DNA of 64,000 nt from positions 1-64,000 of the forward strand of contig JAFRSV010000010.1 of NCBI GenBank assembly GCA_017427405.1, given 5' to 3'. Positions 8,832 to 17,807 of this stretch are shown in pieces; within the stretch, counting starts at the first letter, position 1; each line of letters opens with the position of its first letter. This DNA comes from Alphaproteobacteria bacterium (GTDB lineage: Bacteria > Pseudomonadota > Alphaproteobacteria > Rs-D84). Below the pieces are notes generated by a model. It had not been told where the DNA came from and ran no database searches. It was given only the letters and a program-made list of their open reading frames with translations. The translations under genes and the position numbers were made by a program.

Positions 8832-8999
8832 ATGAGTGAAAATCCTTATAACATAAAAACAACTTATTATAGACGTGGGCAACGTTTACGTGCTGTTTCC
8901 ACCGGGGCAAAACAAAAAACAATTCGACCACAACGTAATCACAAAAGGGTTCGTGGCGGATGGGATTTAACAAAGTTTTACACGGAACACGAAAGGTAA
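8832..8999 (+). CDS. Small basic protein, 55 residues, unknown
   Basis: The ORF begins 3 bases after the preceding stop, with GGAG overlapping the end of the upstream gene as its ribosome site. The product is strongly basic (many Arg/Lys: YYRRGQRLR, QRNHKRVRGG) with a WDLTKFY near the end. Its last codons carry the AAAGG ribosome site of the following gene, so the three genes look translationally coupled. A nucleic-acid-binding or structural role is possible but only a guess. Confidence 0.65.
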   Translation: MSENPYNIKTTYYRRGQRLRAVSTGAKQKTIRPQRNHKRVRGGWDLTKFYTEHER

Positions 9000-9004
9000 T
9001 AACC

Positions 9005-9277
9005 ATGAATGAACAACGATATAAAGTCATACTTAATATGGCGGGAAATCCAAAGCCACGGGACGAACAAGACTGGGAAGAATTAATCCAAGGATTTCGT
9101 GTTTTGCAAAACAACGTCACCGTATCCGTCGGTCGCGATATTTTGCAGGAAATAATTGATACAATAAATTCATTACAATCCAACAAACCGAAACCCAAGG
9201 TATATAGGGCCAAGGTCAAAAGATTAGCCGAATTAGAAGCCTTGGTTATGAAAAATAACAGTTTGCATTCGCGTTAA
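9005..9277 (+). CDS. Small unknown protein, 90 residues
   Basis: The ATG at 9005 is preceded by AAAGG (8992-8996) at good spacing. The product is soluble and mostly helical (MNEQRYKVILNMAGNPKPRDE to LAELEALVMKNN), with a basic C-terminus. It is the last gene of the unknown three-gene cassette and ends 52 bases before tRNA-Gly. No family is recognised. Confidence 0.65.
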   Translation: MNEQRYKVILNMAGNPKPRDEQDWEELIQGFRVLQNNVTVSVGRDILQEIIDTINSLQSNKPKPKVYRAKVKRLAELEALVMKNNSLHSR

Positions 9278-9288
9278 TTTTTTTCCAC

Positions 9289-9317
9289 TGGACAATTCTG
9301 TTGGATTGATATAGAAT
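9289..9317 (+). promoter_or_regulatory. Promoter of tRNA-Gly
   Basis: TGGACA (9289-9294), a 17-base spacer and TAGAAT (9312-9317) place a start a few bases before the mature tRNA at 9330. Confidence 0.5.
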
Positions 9318-9329
9318 CCATCACACATC

Positions 9330-9403
9330 GCGGGCGTGGTATAATGGCAGCACGAAAGCTTCCCAAGCTTTAGACGAGGGTTCGATTCCCTTCGCCCGCA
9401 CCA
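9330..9403 (+). tRNA. tRNA-Gly (anticodon CCC), CCA encoded
   Basis: The 74-base cloverleaf has acceptor GCGGGCG paired with CGCCCGC, anticodon loop TTCCCAA giving CCC, T-loop GGTTCGATTCC and genome-encoded CCA (9401-9403). It closely resembles E. coli tRNA-Gly(CCC). A hairpin and T-run follow at 9411. The 3' end is duplicated 169 bases downstream. Confidence 0.95.
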
Positions 9404-9644
9404 AAAATAAAACCGATCGTGTGTCGGTTATATTTTTGGTCGTGTGGAACAGATGTTGAATCGAACCCGAAAGAGTTGCCAACGGCAACGAGGGGGTTCG
9501 GAACAAGCGAAGCGCAGTGAAAGGGGCCCATGAACAAAGTGAATGGGAATTACATTCCCTTCGCCCGCACCAAAAATTCAGCCGGCATTTTGCCGGTTTA
9601 ATTTTTGCATGTGGCAACGGAAGAGAACCCGAAAGAGTTGCCAA
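9385..9644. repeat. Diverged tandem duplication of the tRNA-Gly 3' end and its downstream region
   Basis: A perfect 24-base repeat (9385-9408 and 9554-9577) covers the 3' end of the tRNA including CCA. Each copy is followed by a hairpin plus T-rich tail (9411-9437; 9580-9606), then by a perfect 20-base repeat (9463-9482 and 9625-9644). The repeat period is 162-169 bases. The order is the same in both copies, so this is a tandem duplication or an integration scar. Confidence 0.75.
9411..9437 (+). terminator. Terminator of tRNA-Gly
   Basis: AACCGA and TCGGTT form a 6-bp stem followed by ATATTTTT, 7 bases after the encoded CCA. Confidence 0.6.
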
Positions 9645-9670
9645 GAATAAAGTATTTTTTTAAAAGTTCT

Positions 9671-12600
9671 CTACAACCGTGTCTTGTAATATGTGTCTAT
9701 AAAATATTTTTTGAATGTGTTTGGTTGCAAGTGCATCGCAGCAATATCTAATTCACCATGTGGCATTGTCCGCAGACCTGCTCTTTGAAGGAGCGAGTTT
9801 ACTTCGTTCATAAATAATGAATTATTTATTTGCCCATATGGTCGTGCATTTGCGGCATATTGGTAATGTTCCGCAATCTTTTCTAAAATAGTCCTCTCGG
9901 AAGCGTTACGTTTAATCAAATCCAATGCTTCTTTGGACGTTCTATACATCTGTTCATAATAAGGGCGCAATGCATCGCCACCATCTGGGTACCAGTGATA
10001 AAATGTTCCACCCAGATTTTGATTTATTGGCAAGTTGCCTTTTGGTATTCCAGGCAAATTAACAGTTGATGTGTTTGCAACTCTGAATGGGTCTCCATAT
10101 TGTTTAGCAACTTGTTCGACCTTTTGGGCTTGTGCGCCTCTGCTATTTCTTGGTCTACCTTTACCCCTTATTTTTCCGGGGTTAACATCCATACCACCTT
10201 GACCCGCGTCTGCGTACCAATTTAAATTTCCGTTTGCACCATTTGCAGAAACGCGATGCATATTATTCATTGTCTCAATATAATCATCGGCGCTTCTTGT
10301 ATATTTTCCAGAATCAATAACATCGTTAAGATATTTCCTTGCATCCCGAGATGCAGATATATAATCCCCATTTATTACTTTCCCTTCATTACCAACAACA
10401 CGAACAAGTTCATTTGGATCCAATAACACACCATTGGTTCCACCAACTTTGCCAGACATTCTTGCAACGTCGTCCGACAACATTAGTCGTAAATCTCGCT
10501 CAAAATTTTTACCTACATTTTCACCAACCAAGAAACCTTCTTGTTCTGTAAGCAATTTTTGATAGTTTCCGTTCTTAGAAACGAGCTTTCTCCCAAAAAT
10601 TTCAGTGCTCGTTACTCCTTTTTCGTCTTCTCCATGCATAATTGCTATTCTTGTAAATCGTTCATCTATCGAACTTTGTGCTGGTGCATTTAAAACAATA
10701 CTATGAGCATGTTCATGAGCCAAAGCTGTCATTGCATCATCTAAACTGGTATTTGGGGATATGTTTATCAATTTGTGACTAGCATCATGTACATGGCCGC
10801 TATTTAAACTTATAGTTATATTTCCCCCTTCGGCGTAACGAGTTTCACCACCTACACCACTCCATGTAACATTCACATTACAAGAGTGTCCATTACAGTG
10901 TATTTGACTGAACCTGTCAACTAAAGTTTGCATAAAATCCTGTTTTTTGCCTGCCGATAAATTCTTCCACTTTAATGCTTTGTCCGATAAATTTTTATCA
11001 TTAGCAATTATACTCATATATATTTGTCGTCTTTGGGAAGCTATGCGTAACGCTTTTGCTCTATCAAATTTTGTAGCTAAATAATCAACAACTTTTTGAT
11101 GGTATTTCAGCCATGCGCTTTTTTCCATTGCTTCAGTTGTAGCTTTCGACGCATCATCAAGATAATCCATAGCAAAATCTGTCAATTGTTGATCTCGTAC
11201 AGCACCTATATAATCTGTTTCTGAATTTAGTATACTGGTTGCCCTACGAAATGCCGGGGATTCGACTTCGGCTACAACATCTGCGACATTATCCGCTTTA
11301 TCTGAATTTCTGGCCGCATCCGCCACATCACCAGTTTTCTTTGCAGTATTATCCGCCGAACTTGCACCATCCAACGCGCCACGTCCGGTATTACTCACCC
11401 CGACACTATTCTCCACATTTGCTGTTGCTTTCGGCGCGCCTTTTGGTGCTTGCGTATTCAACTTTCTCATTGCAGCATTGTAATCATCGGCATTATCAAA
11501 TATCGCGACAACTTCTTTACCGTCTTCCTTGATAACCGCAACATGCTCGACCCCAAGTTCCTTCATATTATCAACCATTTGTTGTAATGATCCGGGACGT
11601 TCCACAGGCGGTGTAAATTTATAAAAATCAACCCCCAATCCGTTTGTTTGTTTTGATGACGGAACAAATGTATTTCCCGTAAGCCCGGATTGTATTTTTA
11701 ATTTTTCTATATCTGATATGGGACTGGTCGTAACTTTTCCTGATTTTATCGTCGCATTTAAATCTTTCGTAAAGTTGGTTCCTACAACTTCATTAATGCC
11801 GCGAGAGCTGCGCTCAGTGGCCCCCATCAAATATTCCGCATAATCTTCCCAGGTATCTGTGTTTGATACCCCGAATTTATGTCCAAATTGGTTTCCCCCA
11901 ACCGCAACCTTTTCCGCGTACGACCCATCCATAATATGCCCATGCTCATGCGCAACCACGGCCATGGTATTATCCAACTTGTTTCCATACCCCAAATCAA
12001 CCGGAGAATCATTTAACATATATATGATCTTTTTATCAGAATCTGCGAAACCGAGCGCCCGTGCATCCATTTCCGCATCACCACCAATTTCTACCCAAGA
12101 ATCAACATATTTTATTCTTGTTTTCGTATCCACCCCAAAAGACACATCCAATTTCTTAACAACTTGATTCATAAAGTTCTCTTTCTGGGTCTTTGATAAT
12201 TTATCAAAATTCTGTGCCTGTCGCCTTAATGATGGGTCTGACGAAATGATATTAAGCAATTTTTCTTTATATTGTGTCCCATTTGCAATAATTGCATCTA
12301 CACTTATATCACTAGAAGTTATGTGTCGTATTTCTGTTTGAATGGGATCAAGATCGTTCATCAGTTTGTTATATTCCGCGACTTCATTCTTGGTTAATTT
12401 CGCGCCATCACTTAATTCCTTGTTCACACTTTCAAGTCGTTTTGCCTCTTCTGCGGATAATGTTCCTTTGCGTTGCGCTGCAATCAGTTCACGCTGTGTT
12501 CGTTCCAGTTCTTGTTGATGGGCAAGTTTGTTACGCAAAACGGTAAATCTTTGCATCTCTGGTTCTGCGGCCTTTGCGAGTGCTTTTTGATTTAATGGCA

Positions 12601-15600
12601 AATAGTTCCCAGTAATATCCAACAAATCCGGATTTTTTGCCAAATCATCAATGTTTGAACCAAATGGCAGGGTGACCGTTTTAGAATCAACTTTCATTTT
12701 TGCAATAGAATTTCGTTGCGCCGGTGTCAGCGTTGAATACAATTCTGACCGTTGCGTTGGTGATAAATTCTTGGCTTCATCAATAATAGTTTTTGTATTT
12801 TTCTTAGCAAGTTCACTGACCGTCATCTTTGCGGGTGTCGATGTTACCGTGGGTTTCTTGATAACGAACATTGCGCTACCCTGTTCTTTTACTTCTACTC
12901 CATCTTTTGCAAGGTCTTCTTTAAGAGCTTTCCATTGATCATCTGTCAAATTCTTTCTGGCAACACCTAATTCCCCACCTTCCGTCTTTATTTGATCTAT
13001 TTTAGCTTTAATACGTGGATCCATATTTGTATACGGATCACCACCCGTTGCCTTCGGTGCGGGTTCGCTTTTTGGTGCCACTGTTTCGGGTTCTTTGGGC
13101 GCGGTCTTTGGTTCCGCTTGTTTAGGTTCGGCTTTTTTCGATGTTGTAACATTACCATCGGCCTTCCACAAGGGGTCAACAGGTTCAATATCAGCGCCCA
13201 AATCTTTTAATTTCTTTTCTGCTGCCGCGACCTGTTTATCCATGGTCTGCAGTTCGACTTTGCCCGGTGCTTTATCGGTACCTATGCGTTTTGCCAATGC
13301 TTCGCGTTCTTTCAACAGTTTTTGATATTCACTTTGAGCTTTTTCTATTTCTGGGTTATATGCGGCGGCCGACAATTTTGCCACTTCATCTGCATCTTTG
13401 GTGCCAACCTTGTTCAAAATGGTGTTACGTTCTTGCCGCAGTTTGGTTAATTCGGCGGCTTCATCTGCGGTTCTGTTGGTCTTTTTTTCAAGTTCTGCGA
13501 TTCGTGCATCTATTTCTTGTATCCTTTTGCCTTCTGCGCGTGTCATGGCCCGGGCTGCATCGGTTCCTGCATCTGTGGCCTTTGGTGCCAATCCAGCGAC
13601 ATCGTCGGGTTTAAGGATTTTCCATTTCACCCACTTGGCTTGTCTGGCTTCGGATAATTTCAACCAATTATGTTTTACCGCTTGCCGCAATCCGGCCGTA
13701 ACCCCGGCACCAATTAATGTTGCAAACGTTAATACAGTCGAAATCTTTTTAGCAGCAAGTAAAGCTTTTTCATTTGCAGTTAACTGAGTATCATAATATT
13801 TTCTAATTGATTTTTCCAAATCTGGATCGCGACTATCGCCAATAAATCCGGCGGTATTACCACCTTCTATAATCTGTGTCACTATATTAACGTCCAACAT
13901 TTCCATCAATCGTTGCATCTGGCGTGCAATTTGCTTTTCTTGGGTTTCACTAAATTGTTTTGAACCGGCGATAACACGTGCAATATGTTTTTTTAATGTC
14001 GTATCGGCACAACTTGAACTATCGCACTTTGCCGCATCAACCAAAAATCTTTCGGCCCAATCGTTTATTTTTTCTTCGGTCACAGCTTCCGTCACAAGCG
14101 CGGCACCTTCGACAACAGCCAACGCCCACACAACAGGCCCCCCAGTAACGGCAGTAACCAAAGTCAACGCAACCATACCTGTTGTTTCAGCAACTTTTTG
14201 CACATTACTAACATATTTAGCATCTTTCAAGACACATGCGCCAATTTCTTCGTCCCATTCCATTCCCTTGGAATTTGGGTAATCTTTTTTGAATCGTGCG
14301 TTGAAAGAATCGCATTTTTCTTTGTTTGCCAAAGCGCAACTTTTACCGGTAAAAGAACCGCCTTCGCTTAAACAACGCAAACCCTGATATCCAGCTGTTG
14401 ATTTACGATTCCATTTTACATCCAATTTTTTGAAAGTAAGATCAAATCGTTTGCCATCATATTCGCAAGTTAGTATATCCGACATTTCCTCTGGTATTGG
14501 ATACTTTTTCATACAATCATGTGCGCCAGCACCCCCACCTCCCCATGTGCTCCCCATCATTGCGGTATTATTTTGAGACACACATTCATTTTGTTTTTTT
14601 CTTTGGGCTTCATATTCATCGGTTGTCATGGGAATCACAAGAGCATTATCAACAATTCCAGAAAAACATTGCATTGGTTTTACACCCAAACGTAGATCAT
14701 TAAAAAGATAATTTTGAATCTCTCTATATAGTGCAGAACTTGCATTTATTTGCAAGGTCTTATCATAAAAATGCCTTGGGTCAATACCATATGTGGTTTT
14801 TAATTTATCTACGGTCACTGCTTTTGCATTAATTTGATACCGCGAACTTTGAGCAGATTCATGCACTTTTATTACGCATTTAGAATTCTCTAATATTGCT
14901 TCTCCACCTGGAAAAAACGTGCGTTTCACAGAGGCAGATATTTTTTTGCATGTTGAAGCATCGGTGTTTTTACATGTATAATATGCCCTATCATCAGATT
15001 TACCGTATTTTAACCCCCATATTGAACACAATGCACTGAAAAAATCTTCGTTACCTGCATCCAAAGATTTGAATACAAATTCATAATATTTTTCTTTTTT
15101 GCCAGTACTAACACATTGACGGTATTTTTCACCGTCGGATTGTATTCTGTGTGATTTTTCGTCACATTCAATTGCATCTTTATATTTTTCTAATGCCCAC
15201 TCTTTCATAAGACCATCTGCTTCCATTGGTGTCACTTTATGGCCACTAAAATTGCTAACATATTCACATGATTTGTTATCAATTATTTGTTTAGGCAACT
15301 GACGCGTATCACCGCAATTATAATATTTGTATTCTTTTTTTGATTCGGGTTCTGCGGATTCTGGTGTCCCCGTCTTGCTTTCGTCTGTGGATTTAACACA
15401 TTTACCTTTTTCGTCTTTATAACCTTTTTCTTTATCACATACACATACACCACCCTCGGCTATGGCCGCGCGTCCATTTCGCGTTTCGCATATACGCGCA
15501 CTGCAACCACATGTCCCATTTTTACGTTTGAACACCGTACCATCCAAAACCAAGGCCGAAGTACACCGGTCACCAACGCGTGTTTGACCTGCAACAATGC

Positions 15601-16918
15601 CAAACCCGGCCGTATGTTTTAAACCCACCGCGCAGATGTTCGGATCATCCGATACGACGGGCGTTTCTTCTTTTTCATCTTTTTCTTCTGATACAACCTT
15701 GTCATCAACCGGTGTTTCAACCACGGGTGCCACTTCAACAGGCTTTCCTACGCATTTGCCGTCTTTTTCGATTGGCCGGTCGGCAGGGCATTCACATGTT
15801 TTTGTTTCTGCATAAAACACCGCGTCTTTATTTTTGCACTGGGTACATTTTGCTAACAAATCTGAATCCATTTCTGGCATGATGACATCTGGAACGACAT
15901 CTGTTTCATTTTCAATCAATTCTAAATTGTCCACCGCCCCGATATAGTCGCCAAACAATTCACGGCAATCCGTGTGGGCGTTTTGTATTTCGTTGCGCGA
16001 TTCTTGTAACTGGCGAACCTTTTGATTGTATTCTTGAACACGCTGACGATTTTCATCAATTGCCGCGACAAGTTCGGTTTCGATATCTGTTTTTTCTTTG
16101 TTAATTTTGGAAACTTTGTCGTCATATTCTTGGTTGATTTTGTCACTTGATTCTTTTGGTGCATCTTTATTTATTTCATAATTTCCAATAATTCCGGCGA
16201 CAATTCCACCACCCGCCGCAACCAGACCGGTTTTTAACTTTTTGGAATTTTCTTGTTTTTGTGTCGCAATTTTTGCGGCATCTTCGCCTTCTGGATTCAT
16301 TAATGCCCGCGAAAGCGAAGTATATGCACCGCTTTGTTGTTCTGCAGTCTGATAACGATAAATACCACTTTCGGCGCGGTCATATAAAATTTCGCTTTCA
16401 ATTCCGGGACGCAGGTTTAACGCTTTTTTTGTTGCCTTTAACGTTTCCGCCAATTGTTTGTATTCTGCGTAATAGTTTGCCAATTCATTCCCGCCCGGCA
16501 ATGTTTCTTGCTTGCCTAAATTGACCTGTGTTCCGCCGCCGTATTCGCATCTCATTGTAGTAATGTATGCAGACATTTTTTCTTCGGCGTCTGCATCGGC
16601 CAATCGTTCGGCATATGCGCTTGTCGCCCCCATTGCACCCAAACCTGTTGTTGCGGTCGTCGTCGCTGTAAGAGTTTTGTTTTCCAAACTTTGTTCTTTT
16701 TCATACATTGCGGTTGCATTTTCTTCTAATGCGCCAAGTCGTTCGGATTCTATTCCGGCAATTTCAGCACTTTTATCTTGTAATTTTTGATATAATTCCG
16801 CAATTTTTGGATTTGTTTTGTTGGTAATAGTAATCGTTGGAATATCACCCGCCCGCACCAACATCGGCGTGAATATAATGAACACAATCGTACAAAATCT
16901 GAAAATCCTACATAACAT
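9671..16918 (-). CDS. Giant secreted protein (2,415 residues) with two HExxH zincin modules
   Basis: The ATG at 16918 is preferred over an upstream in-frame TTG because it begins a signal peptide (LCRIFRFCTIVFIIFTPMLVRA). In order the protein shows an N-terminal coiled coil (about 30-300) with a glycine-rich hydrophobic patch near 229-249. Cysteine-rich short modules follow (CTQCKNKD to CECPADRP near 355-387, and a second near 490-508), then a long cysteine-containing domain (550-900). Hydrophobic segments lie near 913-947 and 1054-1076, then coiled coil and a Lys/Pro/Glu-rich linker (1256-1293). Two related metalloprotease-like modules carry HEHGH (1657-1661, with WEDYAEYLMG downstream as a possible Glu ligand) and HEHAH (2068-2072). 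A C-terminal domain follows. I infer a secreted or envelope-tethered metalloprotease or toxin-like protein; I can name no family. Confidence 0.85.
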   Translation of the reverse strand: MLCRIFRFCTIVFIIFTPMLVRAGDIPTITITNKTNPKIAELYQKLQDKSAEIAGIESERLGALEENATAMYEKEQSLENKTLTATTTATTGLGAMGATSAYAERLADADAEEKMSAYITTMRCEYGGGTQVNLGKQETLPGGNELANYYAEYKQLAETLKATKKALNLRPGIESEILYDRAESGIYRYQTAEQQSGAYTSLSRALMNPEGEDAAKIATQKQENSKKLKTGLVAAGGGIVAGIIGNYEINKDAPKESSDKINQEYDDKVSKINKEKTDIETELVAAIDENRQRVQEYNQKVRQLQESRNEIQNAHTDCRELFGDYIGAVDNLELIENETDVVPDVIMPEMDSDLLAKCTQCKNKDAVFYAETKTCECPADRPIEKDGKCVGKPVEVAPVVETPVDDKVVSEEKDEKEETPVVSDDPNICAVGLKHTAGFGIVAGQTRVGDRCTSALVLDGTVFKRKNGTCGCSARICETRNGRAAIAEGGVCVCDKEKGYKDEKGKCVKSTDESKTGTPESAEPESKKEYKYYNCGDTRQLPKQIIDNKSCEYVSNFSGHKVTPMEADGLMKEWALEKYKDAIECDEKSHRIQSDGEKYRQCVSTGKKEKYYEFVFKSLDAGNEDFFSALCSIWGLKYGKSDDRAYYTCKNTDASTCKKISASVKRTFFPGGEAILENSKCVIKVHESAQSSRYQINAKAVTVDKLKTTYGIDPRHFYDKTLQINASSALYREIQNYLFNDLRLGVKPMQCFSGIVDNALVIPMTTDEYEAQRKKQNECVSQNNTAMMGSTWGGGGAGAHDCMKKYPIPEEMSDILTCEYDGKRFDLTFKKLDVKWNRKSTAGYQGLRCLSEGGSFTGKSCALANKEKCDSFNARFKKDYPNSKGMEWDEEIGACVLKDAKYVSNVQKVAETTGMVALTLVTAVTGGPVVWALAVVEGAALVTEAVTEEKINDWAERFLVDAAKCDSSSCADTTLKKHIARVIAGSKQFSETQEKQIARQMQRLMEMLDVNIVTQIIEGGNTAGFIGDSRDPDLEKSIRKYYDTQLTANEKALLAAKKISTVLTFATLIGAGVTAGLRQAVKHNWLKLSEARQAKWVKWKILKPDDVAGLAPKATDAGTDAARAMTRAEGKRIQEIDARIAELEKKTNRTADEAAELTKLRQERNTILNKVGTKDADEVAKLSAAAYNPEIEKAQSEYQKLLKEREALAKRIGTDKAPGKVELQTMDKQVAAAEKKLKDLGADIEPVDPLWKADGNVTTSKKAEPKQAEPKTAPKEPETVAPKSEPAPKATGGDPYTNMDPRIKAKIDQIKTEGGELGVARKNLTDDQWKALKEDLAKDGVEVKEQGSAMFVIKKPTVTSTPAKMTVSELAKKNTKTIIDEAKNLSPTQRSELYSTLTPAQRNSIAKMKVDSKTVTLPFGSNIDDLAKNPDLLDITGNYLPLNQKALAKAAEPEMQRFTVLRNKLAHQQELERTQRELIAAQRKGTLSAEEAKRLESVNKELSDGAKLTKNEVAEYNKLMNDLDPIQTEIRHITSSDISVDAIIANGTQYKEKLLNIISSDPSLRRQAQNFDKLSKTQKENFMNQVVKKLDVSFGVDTKTRIKYVDSWVEIGGDAEMDARALGFADSDKKIIYMLNDSPVDLGYGNKLDNTMAVVAHEHGHIMDGSYAEKVAVGGNQFGHKFGVSNTDTWEDYAEYLMGATERSSRGINEVVGTNFTKDLNATIKSGKVTTSPISDIEKLKIQSGLTGNTFVPSSKQTNGLGVDFYKFTPPVERPGSLQQMVDNMKELGVEHVAVIKEDGKEVVAIFDNADDYNAAMRKLNTQAPKGAPKATANVENSVGVSNTGRGALDGASSADNTAKKTGDVADAARNSDKADNVADVVAEVESPAFRRATSILNSETDYIGAVRDQQLTDFAMDYLDDASKATTEAMEKSAWLKYHQKVVDYLATKFDRAKALRIASQRRQIYMSIIANDKNLSDKALKWKNLSAGKKQDFMQTLVDRFSQIHCNGHSCNVNVTWSGVGGETRYAEGGNITISLNSGHVHDASHKLINISPNTSLDDAMTALAHEHAHSIVLNAPAQSSIDERFTRIAIMHGEDEKGVTSTEIFGRKLVSKNGNYQKLLTEQEGFLVGENVGKNFERDLRLMLSDDVARMSGKVGGTNGVLLDPNELVRVVGNEGKVINGDYISASRDARKYLNDVIDSGKYTRSADDYIETMNNMHRVSANGANGNLNWYADAGQGGMDVNPGKIRGKGRPRNSRGAQAQKVEQVAKQYGDPFRVANTSTVNLPGIPKGNLPINQNLGGTFYHWYPDGGDALRPYYEQMYRTSKEALDLIKRNASERTILEKIAEHYQYAANARPYGQINNSLFMNEVNSLLQRAGLRTMPHGELDIAAMHLQPNTFKKYFIDTYYKTRL

Positions 16919-16928
16919 CAAAACTATT

Positions 16929-16955
16929 ATTCTAAAAACCAAGGTTTTTGGTCAA
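16929..16955 (-). promoter_or_regulatory. Possible promoter of the giant-protein gene (near-leaderless)
   Basis: On the minus strand TTGACC (16950-16955) and TAGAAT (16929-16934) are separated by 15 bases. Transcription would begin only a few bases before the ATG at 16918. No Shine-Dalgarno sequence precedes that ATG, which fits a leaderless message. Confidence 0.35.
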
Positions 16956-17168
16956 CAGTTTTTTTCAAAAATCCGAAATTTTTATTTCCTGTAAAATCAA
17001 CGACTTATAAAATTTAAATTTTCGCTTTTGTGCGTGTAGTAAGAACCTTGGTTTTTTATACACGTTGAATATAATCAATAGCGCGGATTTTGTGGGGGCG
17101 GTTTTGGTTATATGCCGATATCCACAGTTTATTTGTTGGCAAGATGCTTTTGCATTTTGTGAATTGGC
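16956..17168. other. Non-coding spacer between the giant gene and the rpsP operon
   Basis: AT-rich sequence between divergent units. Short open frames on both strands have no ribosome sites or protein-like composition. The word CCAAGGTTTTT (16939-16949) recurs inverted as AACCTTGGTTTTTTA near 17044. I see no gene here. Confidence 0.5.
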
Positions 17169-17197
17169 TTGACTTTTGGATATTTGTGATACATAAT
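17169..17197 (+). promoter_or_regulatory. Promoter of the rpsP-rimM-trmD-rplS operon
   Basis: TTGACT (17169-17174), a 17-base spacer and CATAAT (17192-17197) lie about 170 bases before rpsP, leaving a leader of roughly 160 bases. Confidence 0.6.
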
Positions 17198-17317
17198 GAG
17201 TGCGCAAATCCCAGAGATTGCCATTTGAATCAAACCTGTGTGCGGTATGCACAAGGCGCATCATCCGTTGAGTTTTCAACCTTGGTGTTGGTTTTCTTTG
17301 TGGGTTAAACAGTTCCG

Positions 17318-17344
17318 CCCGTCGCCAAGGCTATGGGCGGCGGG
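17318..17344 (+). promoter_or_regulatory. Strong hairpin in the rpsP leader
   Basis: CCCGTCGCC pairs over 9 bp (one G-T) with GGCGGCGGG around a 9-base loop, ending 22 bases before the rpsP ATG. There is no T-run, so it is not a simple terminator. Leader control of ribosomal protein synthesis or RNA stability is possible. Confidence 0.45.
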
Positions 17345-17366
17345 CTATACAAAAAGGAGCAAAAAG

Positions 17367-17804
17367 ATGGCAACTGTTATTCGTTTGGCACGCTATGGTG
17401 CAAAAAAACGCCCGTATTATCACATTGTTGTGACCGATTCACGCAATGCACGTAATTCCGGTAATGTGTTAGAGGTCGTCGGTAAATATGACCCGATGTT
17501 GGCGCGCGACAATGAAAAACGCGTGATTCTTAAAATTGATGAAATCAAGGCATGGATGGCAAAGGGCGCGAAACCGTCGGATCGTGTTTATCGTTTCCTT
17601 GCTAATGCCGGTTTGGTTGCAAAACGCGTGATTCCAACACAGACGAAAAAGAATTTGCAATCTGAAAAAACATTGCAAAAAATCAAAGACAAGGCCGATA
17701 AATTAGCAAAACTGGCCGAAGAAAAAGCCGCGGCCGAAGCCGCCGCCAAGGCCGCCACTGAGGCCCCGGCCGAAACACCGGCAACCGAAGCATCGGCGGA
17801 ATAA
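17367..17804 (+). CDS. rpsP: 30S ribosomal protein S16
   Basis: The ATG at 17367 with AAAGGAG upstream gives 145 residues; a longer frame upstream lacks a ribosome site. The core [22 protein letters not shown] to [12 protein letters not shown] is S16, needed for assembly of the 30S body. After about residue 85 there is a Lys/Ala/Glu-rich tail ([22 protein letters not shown] to [10 protein letters not shown]), a common alphaproteobacterial extension. It is first in the operon with rimM, a small ORF, trmD and rplS. Confidence 0.98.
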   Translation: MATVIRLARYGAKKRPYYHIVVTDSRNARNSGNVLEVVGKYDPMLARDNEKRVILKIDEIKAWMAKGAKPSDRVYRFLANAGLVAKRVIPTQTKKNLQSEKTLQKIKDKADKLAKLAEEKAAAEAAAKAATEAPAETPATEASAE

Positions 17805-17807
17805 TAT

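Noticed and set aside
9321..9644. Minus-strand 107-codon open frame over tRNA-Gly and its duplicated tail
   Set aside because: It is antisense to the tRNA; its KGIEPSSKAWEAFVLP wording is the well-known artefact of translating a tRNA backwards.
16965..17308. Short open frames on both strands between the giant gene and rpsP
   Set aside because: No ribosome sites or protein-like sequence; the region holds the rpsP promoter and leader.
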